DNA of 64,000 nt from Paenibacillus sp. FSL R7-0204. GTDB lineage: Bacteria > Bacillota > Bacilli > Paenibacillales > Paenibacillaceae. Every line of letters starts with the position of its first letter. The stretch's first letter is position 1. The stretch spans positions 1,054,001 to 1,118,000 of the forward strand of contig NZ_JBBOCA010000001.1 in assembly GCF_038002225.1 (NCBI RefSeq), read 5' to 3'. Of the stretch, positions 47,163 to 54,787 are shown piece by piece. Made by a program: the position numbers and the translations under genes. The notes beneath the pieces are model-generated. The model was not told the origin of the DNA. It ran no database searches and worked only from the letters and a program-made list of their open reading frames with translations.

Positions 47163-48554
47163 TCAAAAAGTATACACATGCTCACCGGCATCCGCCCAGG
47201 CCAGCGTTCCATCCGGCATCCAGCCCAGCAACGTGCCTGCGGATACGAACGTGAAGGTCCGCTCTTGTGTGTCGTAGACCTGTATGGCGCCTGTGCCGGA
47301 TTTGAAGGCTGCGAATCTGTTGTCCGGTGACCACTTCAGGCCGGATAGCAACAGGTCATTATGCGGCTGCCGCTCATGCTCTGCGAGATCCTTCTTTAGC
47401 TGGTCCGTGATGCGCTCATCCTGCATAACCGAGGAGTCCCCGCTTCCGGTATTGTACCGGTTTTGGCCCAGCGGGTTCTTCTCATTTCTGTCTACGGGAA
47501 GAAGCAGATGCGAATCGTCCTCCCAAGTCAGAGAATAGACGAACAGGAAGCCGTCACTATGGGAGATGAAGGCGGCGTTCTGCTGCGAATGCAGTAATTT
47601 CCCCTTCTGATCCAGCACCGTCAGATCCGCCCCAGGTCCAATGTATTCGTCATGAGCAGTTAATACAGCTATGCGCTTGCCGTCAGGCGAGGAGGACATG
47701 CCGTAGACCGGCTTGCTGAATACATGAAGCTTCGTACGGGTGAAGTCCTTCAGGTCTAAGCGATACAACGTCTTATTGCCCGAGATCATATAAGTGAAGT
47801 CCCCATAGAAACGGTCGGAATACATCTCATGGTAACCGTAGTCATTACCGTAGGCATCCTTCTCCTGGGGAAAAGCCGGAATCTCCAGCGCCTCGCCCGT
47901 CAGGGCATGCACCAGATGGTGCTTCTCCTGCCCATAGAACAGATAGGAGGGGGCCACCGATTTCGGGGTCTGAATGGACTTAATCCAGCCCGTGTTCCAG
48001 GCAGGTACTACGCGCCGGGTACCGGAGGTGATGCCTTGGAACAACAAACTGCCCTTGCCATCCTGGGCTCTGATCACTACCGTGTTACGGTACGGCTGCT
48101 CGGTGCTGGCATACTTGCGCCCGTCTGTGGTGACGGCTTCATCCAGATTGAACGTCCCGGACCAGGCGCTGCTCTCATCCAGATGCAGGCGGATTTGTAG
48201 AAAGCGCGGAGACTCCCATTCCAGTGTATAGCTGAACTTAACCTCCGGGGCACTGGTTTGTAGACTATTTTTCAGTGCTTGCTCCAATGATTTCTGGTCG
48301 ATATCAATGTTGGATTTCACCTGCACCAGTTGTCCGCCTCCGCCGATCATTCGCAATTGCTCAATATATAGCAGCGGCTCTTCCTCGCTTGAAGGTGCTG
48401 GAGCGGAAGGTGTGGCTGACACAGCCGTGGGTGATCCGATGGTTGGGGAAGCTGTGGGTGGCGTTGGGGAAGAGCTGTTTACAGTGGCCTTGTCCGCCCC
48501 CTGACACCCTGAGAGCAGAGCTGCCGCCAGCACAATTGCTGCCATATAGCGCAT
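47163..48554 (-). CDS. Lipoprotein with beta-propeller-like repeats
   Basis: A 463-residue lipoprotein: signal with lipobox LLSGC, a Ser/Thr/Pro-rich linker, an N-terminal unknown domain and a C-terminal WD40/TolB-like part (SPDGKRIAVLTAHDE, WSPDNRFAAFKSGTG, GWMPDGTLAW). Anchored outside the membrane. AGGAGG lies before the ATG. Role unknown. Confidence 0.8.
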   Translation of the reverse strand: MRYMAAIVLAAALLSGCQGADKATVNSSSPTPPTASPTIGSPTAVSATPSAPAPSSEEEPLLYIEQLRMIGGGGQLVQVKSNIDIDQKSLEQALKNSLQTSAPEVKFSYTLEWESPRFLQIRLHLDESSAWSGTFNLDEAVTTDGRKYASTEQPYRNTVVIRAQDGKGSLLFQGITSGTRRVVPAWNTGWIKSIQTPKSVAPSYLFYGQEKHHLVHALTGEALEIPAFPQEKDAYGNDYGYHEMYSDRFYGDFTYMISGNKTLYRLDLKDFTRTKLHVFSKPVYGMSSSPDGKRIAVLTAHDEYIGPGADLTVLDQKGKLLHSQQNAAFISHSDGFLFVYSLTWEDDSHLLLPVDRNEKNPLGQNRYNTGSGDSSVMQDERITDQLKKDLAEHERQPHNDLLLSGLKWSPDNRFAAFKSGTGAIQVYDTQERTFTFVSAGTLLGWMPDGTLAWADAGEHVYTF

Positions 48555-48735
48555 ATAGAAACCTCCTGTAATGTTCGATTGTCCTATTGTTTTCAGAGAA
48601 TAGATAGATTTTCCATATTGTTATGGACGCGGTTGCTGCGGAGAAGTTGCAGATGCGGGTTTGACTTCACAATCCGGCTTGGCTACCATGGAAGCAAAGA
48701 TCTGGCTGTTATGCCACAAACAGAGGTGATCCTAA

Positions 48736-49401
48736 ATGATAAGAGAAGTAGAGATGCAGACTCATTCCTTGAAAGAAATGAAAGACTTCTATGAGGATAC
48801 TCTTGGGCTGGCGGTAGTCCAGGAAGATTTAGCCTCCTTTAGTGTACAAGCATGGGCGTCTACTCTAACCTTTACTGAATCTGATCCAGGCAGCCAGCCG
48901 AAATATCATTTTGCTTTTAATATTCCTGAGAATCAGATAGATGAAGCGTTGCGGTGGATCACTCCGAGGGTCCGGATTATTCCGAGCCAAGGACAGGAGA
49001 TTGTGCAATTCGAGTCCTGGAATGCCGACTCCATCTATTTCTATGATCCGGCAGGTAATATTGTAGAGCTGATTGCCCGGCACAATCTGAACAATTCCTC
49101 CAATGAGGCGTTTTCTCCAGCCAGTCTGTTATGTGTAAGTGAGATCGGCCTGCCTGTATCCGATGTGGAGGAGGCCTTGCTCAAGCTATCCCGGGTTGGG
49201 ATCGTCCCTTGGCAGGATTATAGTAGCCAGTTCGCTGCTGCCGGTGACGAGCACGGGCTGATTATTGCTGTGAAGCAAGGCCGGGTCTGGTTCATGTCTG
49301 ACCAGGAGGAAGCTTATCCGCATCCGCTGACGATCAGAACGGATGTCTGTGAGGTTACGCTGGATGCTTCGGCGGGGATGAAGATCCGGGGGTTTCGTTA
49401 A
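48736..49401 (+). CDS. VOC-family protein (two-domain)
   Basis: A 221-residue glyoxalase-like protein: MQTHSLKEMKDFYEDTLGL at the start, YFYDPAGNIVELIAR near 105, and a second half (LPVSDVEEALLKLSRVGIV) that looks like a second VOC half. CAGAGGTGAT precedes the ATG. Function unknown. A 27-codon possible ORF at 49499-49582 lies downstream but is not called. Confidence 0.8.
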   Translation: MIREVEMQTHSLKEMKDFYEDTLGLAVVQEDLASFSVQAWASTLTFTESDPGSQPKYHFAFNIPENQIDEALRWITPRVRIIPSQGQEIVQFESWNADSIYFYDPAGNIVELIARHNLNNSSNEAFSPASLLCVSEIGLPVSDVEEALLKLSRVGIVPWQDYSSQFAAAGDEHGLIIAVKQGRVWFMSDQEEAYPHPLTIRTDVCEVTLDASAGMKIRGFR

Positions 49402-49608
49402 GCTAACCGTATAGAATGAGTATAACGGTTCTTTCTTTTGACTTCCCGGCTCCAACACTCTAGCCTGAAGTTACATAATAAGGGAAGCGAGTGAACTTAT
49501 GAATAGAAGCGCTGACAGGCTGAACGTTGTCGATCGGGACACGGAAGGGGTTAAGCTGTCACGCCAATCCACTTCCGTGTAGGCACAACAGATACGGAGG
49601 TATAGCTT

Positions 49609-50355
49609 TTGAAGAACACACAAGCAAGCTTTGAGTACAGTGGGGATTATTATGAAGCCATCGGAGATTTCATGCGGGAGCAGTATTTGAAATACGGTTT
49701 CGCCCAGGGAACGATGCAGGAAGCAGACTTTTTAATGGAGTTAATGAATCTGCGGCAGGGGACTCGCATCCTGGATATTGGCTGTGGTCCGGGTCGGCAT
49801 AGTCTGGAGTTGGCCCGGCGCGGAATCAGAGCAGTAGGCGTGGATATTTCTGCGGAATTTATCAGGCACGCGAATCGGGAAGCTGCGAAGGAAGAGTTAC
49901 AGGCAACATTTCTGGTGGCGGATGCCCGCGAGTCAATGTTTGAGCAGGAGTTCGATGGTGCGATCTGTCTCTGTGAAGGGGCTTTTGGACTGGCAGGCAG
50001 TGAAGAGAATCACCGGAAGGTCCTTAGAGGAGTTCATCGGGCGCTGAAGCGGGGTTCTCTATTTGTTCTTACGGTAATTAATGCGCTTAACTTAGCCCGG
50101 CGTATACAGGATGAGTCGTTATTTGATCCGTATTCCTGCACCGTAATCGATAAAGAAGAGGTCTACAGCCCCGAGGGCGAATCCAAAGAGGTATTGATCT
50201 ATACTACCGCTTTTACCTTCCGTGAATTGCAGATGCTTCTGGTTAGTGAAGGGTTCGCAGTGGAGGCCGCATATGGCTGTAGCCCGGGACAATTCGGGAA
50301 TCATCCCTTACAGCTCGGCAGTATGGAGATTATGATGGTTGCCTGCCGTAAGTAA
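49609..50355 (+). CDS. SAM-dependent methyltransferase
   Basis: A 248-residue class I methyltransferase with motif I LDIGCGPGRHSLELARRG, VDIS and a CEGAFGLAG motif. TTG start with GGAGGTAT 6 bases upstream. Not closely similar to the 46.4 kb methyltransferase. Substrate unknown. Followed by a terminator. Confidence 0.85.
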   Translation: MKNTQASFEYSGDYYEAIGDFMREQYLKYGFAQGTMQEADFLMELMNLRQGTRILDIGCGPGRHSLELARRGIRAVGVDISAEFIRHANREAAKEELQATFLVADARESMFEQEFDGAICLCEGAFGLAGSEENHRKVLRGVHRALKRGSLFVLTVINALNLARRIQDESLFDPYSCTVIDKEEVYSPEGESKEVLIYTTAFTFRELQMLLVSEGFAVEAAYGCSPGQFGNHPLQLGSMEIMMVACRK

Positions 50356-50375
50356 ATAGTAGTGTGGTGAATAAG

Positions 50376-50425
50376 CAGCGGTAGCCGGGACTCTTAAGGG
50401 GCCAGGGCTGCCGCTGTATTTTGAT
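50376..50425 (+). terminator. Terminator-like stem after the methyltransferase
   Basis: CAGCGGTAGCC pairs with GGCTGCCGCTG (one wobble), followed by TATTTT. Moderately strong; no long T run. Confidence 0.65.
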
Positions 50426-50563
50426 ATGCGCCAGTCTGAGTTAGTTTACTGGACCTGAAAAGAGCTTCAAAAAAGAAACTGAGTTGAGAAGATTATGCAA
50501 CTTTTGGAAGAGCGGTTCAGTCTATTATGGTGAGGTGACAAATCAACAAGTGGAGGATATTCC

Positions 50564-51634
50564 ATGAACTACAAAAGGAAAGTCGTGTTTATTGGTTTGC
50601 TGCTTGGTGCTTTATTAGCAGGATGCAGTCAGAATGTAAATTCATCTTCAAATACTCCTGCAACTGAAAATTCCGCCAATAATGAAGGTGAAGGAATGAC
50701 AGAAGCCGAGCCGTTCTCTTATACCGCAGAACAAAAAAATGAAATTAGTGAAGCTGCTAAGAAAGCCGGATTAGATAAAGTCTATATCCCTACAGTAGAA
50801 TTAGGTGTCGATGATTTTCTGGATCGTGTTGAAGCTAAAGACAATCAAGTCCGTATTGTATTTTTTCGTGGTGCAATCACTCAATCCAAAGAAGAACTTA
50901 AACCAACTAACGAGATTGCTTCGACTAAAAAAGTTGAGCTTTCTAAAGATGTATCTGGTGAGTGGATTGCTCAAGAGAACGAAGTACCGTATTTATACTT
51001 TGAGAAAGACGGATTATATTTCAGTATGAGTTCAGCTAGAACCTTTTTTCAGGCTGATTATGAGAGAGCAGCCGCTTCGCTTGAACCATTAACAGTTCAA
51101 GATACGGCAGGGACGAAAACAATTCCTTACGCCATTACAAACAGTAGCGCCATTAGCTACGGAACATTTTCTGAAATGGATGCACAAACAGATATTGTTG
51201 TTAAGGGAACGAAGGCAGGGGCTCAGGAAGTAGTTCTGAAAAAAGAAGATGTGGACGGATTGGTTATTGACAATCGCACATTATCCGAATTTGTACTGAG
51301 CGATGTATTTAGAAATAATACCGGTCACACGTTGTCTAGCGGGGAGACCATCACCGTCCAAGAAAATGCAGCGGCCGACTCATCAAGAGTTTACAGCACA
51401 TTTGGATATCAGTTGATGAATGAAAATGAAGAATACTTGCTGTTTTTGAGAGAGAGCCTCACTGATCCTGGTGTATACATTATCCGTGGCGTTGTTTATG
51501 GTAAAGTACCTGCTGCGGGTGAAGGCATTCAATCTAAGAGCACTGCTGATGATATACAGTTTAAAGGAGACGATTACACCAGGGTACAATTAGATACTAT
51601 TTTTGAGGACGCCCGGAAAGCATATCTAAACTGA
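50564..51634 (+). CDS. Hypothetical lipoprotein
   Basis: A 356-residue lipoprotein: signal peptide with LLAGCS lipobox, a Ser/Asn/Glu-rich linker (about 25-45), and two soluble regions of unknown fold. GTGGAGG precedes the ATG. More A/T-rich than neighbours. I do not recognise a domain. Confidence 0.75.
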   Translation: MNYKRKVVFIGLLLGALLAGCSQNVNSSSNTPATENSANNEGEGMTEAEPFSYTAEQKNEISEAAKKAGLDKVYIPTVELGVDDFLDRVEAKDNQVRIVFFRGAITQSKEELKPTNEIASTKKVELSKDVSGEWIAQENEVPYLYFEKDGLYFSMSSARTFFQADYERAAASLEPLTVQDTAGTKTIPYAITNSSAISYGTFSEMDAQTDIVVKGTKAGAQEVVLKKEDVDGLVIDNRTLSEFVLSDVFRNNTGHTLSSGETITVQENAAADSSRVYSTFGYQLMNENEEYLLFLRESLTDPGVYIIRGVVYGKVPAAGEGIQSKSTADDIQFKGDDYTRVQLDTIFEDARKAYLN

Positions 51635-51742
51635 GTGTAAGTGATCTTTGTATAGCAAATGAACCTTTTCCCCGCTCTATTTGTTTATAACTTGCCAGGC
51701 TCTGAGTAGTGAAGCTTAACAACCAAAGCGGGGGGATTAAAG

Positions 51743-52744
51743 GTGTCTATGATATTGGCTATGCATATTGCTACACATCTGCTCACGGGCAGTTTTATTG
51801 TATCGATTGTGCTTATGCGCAAGGCGATTTCTTTTAAGGAAAAAGTGGTTCTGCTCGGACTGGCCTCATTCCTGGGAATTGTGCCGGATCTCTTAGGTAA
51901 CAGGTATGTATCTCCATGGTCGCATTCCGTTGTAGTTATGGGGCTGGTTATGGTTCCAATGGTGTTCATATTCAAGCTGCTATTGAAGAAATATTCGTAT
52001 ATCCAGTTATATCTGTGTCTGGCGGGGAGTGTGCTGGGGCATATTCTGGTGGATTATTTGGGACATGGGGTTCATTTGATCTATCCTCTGTCCAGTGAAG
52101 CTTATACGCTGCCATTGATCTATCTGGGTGATCCAACAGTATGGGTGCCTATGCTTGCGGGTGTGATGAGTTTTGTGCTTCCGGTGTCGTTGGGCAGGAG
52201 ACGGGTGTTTAGTACGGGCTGTGCGGTGTTTATTGTCCTGTATCTCGGCCTTAAGCTTGCTATGCTAGTGCAGCTGGAGCAAGGGCTTCCACGTAAATTC
52301 ACGCTCACTCCACAGGCTGCCATACAGGTGTCTCCGCTGGGAGATAATCAGGTGCACAAACTGAGCGATTTTTGGAAAATGGGGTTTGATGTCATCGACT
52401 CTCAGCGAAGGGTGCTTGGGGTGTTGCCTGTCTTGGGCGGAGAAGTCCAGTTGGACGTGAATATGCTCTTTGCCGCGAAGGGTGATATTGTTCGAAGTAA
52501 TATGGGAAAAGACGGACTGGAGTACGTATACCGGAAGCCTATTTCTGAGGATGAAGCAACATTTGAAGTGATCGAGGAGAGCAGACAAGGGCCGGAAGGG
52601 GAGATTGCTGCCCGCGACCGGGAGGGAAATCCCCGTTATTTCATCTATAAGGATGGAGAGTGGCAGGAAACAAGCGGAGGCCATGGCTCGACCAGCCTGC
52701 TCCAATATCTTAATGCAATCTTAATGTCTTTGCGTAATCCTTAA
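51743..52744 (+). CDS. Membrane-bound metal-dependent hydrolase (YdjM/DUF457-like)
   Basis: A 333-residue protein whose N-terminal half (about 1-170) has five or six membrane helices with ATHLLTGSF, GIVPDLLGN and SPWSHSVVVMG, the His/Asp pattern of the YdjM/DUF457 membrane hydrolases. The C-terminal half is soluble and unrecognised. GTG start after GGGGGG. A CCCCGCT (51672) could pair with the AGCGGGG overlapping the ribosome-binding site (51727). Confidence 0.72.
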   Translation: MSMILAMHIATHLLTGSFIVSIVLMRKAISFKEKVVLLGLASFLGIVPDLLGNRYVSPWSHSVVVMGLVMVPMVFIFKLLLKKYSYIQLYLCLAGSVLGHILVDYLGHGVHLIYPLSSEAYTLPLIYLGDPTVWVPMLAGVMSFVLPVSLGRRRVFSTGCAVFIVLYLGLKLAMLVQLEQGLPRKFTLTPQAAIQVSPLGDNQVHKLSDFWKMGFDVIDSQRRVLGVLPVLGGEVQLDVNMLFAAKGDIVRSNMGKDGLEYVYRKPISEDEATFEVIEESRQGPEGEIAARDREGNPRYFIYKDGEWQETSGGHGSTSLLQYLNAILMSLRNP

Positions 52745-52778
52745 CGCTATATTAATGCCGGACATGATATGTTGAACA

Positions 52779-52806
52779 CCACAGAATAGTCTTCTGTGGT
52801 CTTTTT
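52779..52806 (+). terminator. Terminator before kimA
   Basis: Perfect 8-bp stem CCACAGAA/TTCTGTGG (52779-52786 with 52792-52799) with TTTTT. No ydaO-type riboswitch fits in the remaining 73 bp before the kimA start. Confidence 0.82.
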
Positions 52807-52879
52807 GTTGTGTCAGGGAAACGGGGGATATGGGGTTTCAACCAAGATCCTACAAATAACAAGCGAGTGGTGAAACTGA

Positions 52880-54706
52880 GTGATTTCATTTTTAAAACGA
52901 TTTTTAATTGGCAGGCCCTTAAAGTCCAGTGAACTCGGAGAGCAAAAGTTAAATAAAAAGAAAGCGCTGGCTATACTGTCTTCTGATGCGCTGTCATCCG
53001 TTGCCTACGGGCCGGAGCAGATTCTGATTGTTCTGGTTACGATTGGGGCCGCCGCCTTCTGGTATTCAATCCCGATTGCGCTGGGTGTGTTGGTCCTGCT
53101 GACTGCGCTCATTCTGTCCTACCGGCAGATAATTTTTGCTTATTCCCACGGCGGGGGCGCCTATGTGGTGTCCAAGGAGAACCTGGGCAAGTATCCGGGG
53201 TTAATTGCCGGCGGTTCGCTGCTGGTTGACTATATTTTAACGGTTGCTGTAAGCATATCGGCGGGTACGGATGCCATCACCTCAGCGTTTCCAAGCCTGC
53301 ATGAGCATAAAGTGGTGATCGCCATTGTGTTTGTGCTGCTTATCACGATTTTGAACTTAAGAGGGGTCACGGAATCTGCCTCCGTCCTCGCGTATCCGGT
53401 CTATTTATTCGTCCTGGCCTTATTCATCCTGATTGGTACAGGTCTGTATAACATCTTGTCAGGTAACGTTCCGGCGGAACTGCATACCTCACTGGGTACT
53501 CCGGTAGCGGGGATCAGCCTATTTCTATTATTGCGCGCATTTTCTTCCGGGAGCTCTGCGTTAACGGGGGTCGAAGCGATCTCCAATGCCATACCGAATT
53601 TCAAAAGTCCGGAAGCGTCCAACGCGTCCAAAACCTTAATCGCCATGGGAGTGTTACTGGCTGTGATGTTCTCAGGCATTGTGGTGTTAGCCTATTATTA
53701 CGGGATTGCTCCCCGTGCTGACGTCACTGTGGTATCGCAAATTGCCGAGCAAACCTTTGGCCGGAATGCGATGTACTATTTTATCCAGGGAACGACTGCA
53801 TTAATCTTGATCCTGGCTGCCAATACCGGTTATTCCGCCTTTCCATTGCTGGCTGTGAACCTTGCCAAGGATAAATTCATTCCGCGAATGTTCACCATGC
53901 GGGGGGACCGGCTGGGTTACTCCAACGGTATTATCATATTGGGTGTTCTGTCCATGCTTCTGATTTATGTCTTTGAGGGGAAAACGGAGCAGCTGATTCC
54001 TTTATATGCTGTAGGTGTGTTCATTCCCTTTACGTTGTCGCAGAGCGGGATGATGGTGAAATGGCTCCGGGAAAAGCCAGCAGGCTGGGTGCAAAAATTC
54101 ATCATCAACACGGTTGGCGCTCTAATCAGCTTCGTTGTGACGATGATGTTCTTCATGACCAAGTTTACTCAGGTATGGCCGGTATTTGTCTTTCTGCCGA
54201 TTCTGCTCCTGGTGTTCCACCGGATTCATAAGCATTATGAGGCCATTGCGGACCAGCTTAGAATTTCGACCTGTGAGGAAACGATCAAGATTGAAGGCAA
54301 TGTCATTATCGTGCCGGTTGCCGGAATCACTCATGTCGTGATGAACTCCCTGGAATATGCCAAGTCGCTGTCTCCGCAGCAGATAATAGCCGTCTACGTG
54401 CCCTTCGAGCGGGAAGATGAAGCGGTGTTCGAGGAGAAGTGGAGAAAGTGGCAGCCGGACGTTAGATTAGTAACCCTATATACTCCTTATAGAAGCATTG
54501 TACAGCCGTTGACCAAGTTTATTGATAAAGTGAATTGGAAGGCCGCAGAGCTGAACCATAGGGTAACGGTAATTATTCCACAGTTCATTCCGAAGAAAGG
54601 CTGGCATAATATCCTTCATAATCAATCGAGTCTGCTGATACGCGCCCGTCTGCTGTTCCGCAGCGATGTGATTGTTACTACAGTGCCTTATCATTTGAAG
54701 AAGTGA
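52880..54706 (+). CDS. kimA: KimA-type APC potassium importer
   Basis: A 608-residue APC-superfamily transporter: 12 membrane helices in the first 460 residues (SSDALSSVAYGPEQILIVL, RQIIFAYSHGGGAYVVSKENL), then a C-terminal cytosolic UspA-like domain (VIIVPVAGITHVV). This is the KimA (YdaO) layout, a high-affinity proton/K+ symporter bound and inhibited by c-di-AMP in B. subtilis. GTG start. CdaA, 19 kb upstream, would make the ligand. Confidence 0.88.
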   Translation: MISFLKRFLIGRPLKSSELGEQKLNKKKALAILSSDALSSVAYGPEQILIVLVTIGAAAFWYSIPIALGVLVLLTALILSYRQIIFAYSHGGGAYVVSKENLGKYPGLIAGGSLLVDYILTVAVSISAGTDAITSAFPSLHEHKVVIAIVFVLLITILNLRGVTESASVLAYPVYLFVLALFILIGTGLYNILSGNVPAELHTSLGTPVAGISLFLLLRAFSSGSSALTGVEAISNAIPNFKSPEASNASKTLIAMGVLLAVMFSGIVVLAYYYGIAPRADVTVVSQIAEQTFGRNAMYYFIQGTTALILILAANTGYSAFPLLAVNLAKDKFIPRMFTMRGDRLGYSNGIIILGVLSMLLIYVFEGKTEQLIPLYAVGVFIPFTLSQSGMMVKWLREKPAGWVQKFIINTVGALISFVVTMMFFMTKFTQVWPVFVFLPILLLVFHRIHKHYEAIADQLRISTCEETIKIEGNVIIVPVAGITHVVMNSLEYAKSLSPQQIIAVYVPFEREDEAVFEEKWRKWQPDVRLVTLYTPYRSIVQPLTKFIDKVNWKAAELNHRVTVIIPQFIPKKGWHNILHNQSSLLIRARLLFRSDVIVTTVPYHLKK

Positions 54707-54711
54707 CGTAT

Positions 54712-54762
54712 AACAGCAAGAAGCCTGCACCCCTATACCGGGCGTGCAGGCTTCTTGCTGTT
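54712..54762. terminator. Bidirectional terminator between kimA and the ATPase
   Basis: Perfect 19-bp stem: 54712-54730 (AACAGCAAG then AAGCCTGCAC) and 54744-54762. A/T-rich flanks on both sides serve the two convergent genes. Confidence 0.92.
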
Positions 54763-54787
54763 ATTAAGGTTCGTTAACTTAACTAGC

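Noticed and set aside
49499..49582. 27-codon ORF between the VOC and methyltransferase genes
   Set aside because: Too short to support without conservation data, although a weak ribosome-binding site is present.
52807..52879. ydaO-type c-di-AMP riboswitch upstream of kimA
   Set aside because: Only 73 bp remain after the terminator, too short for this riboswitch, and no conserved core was seen.
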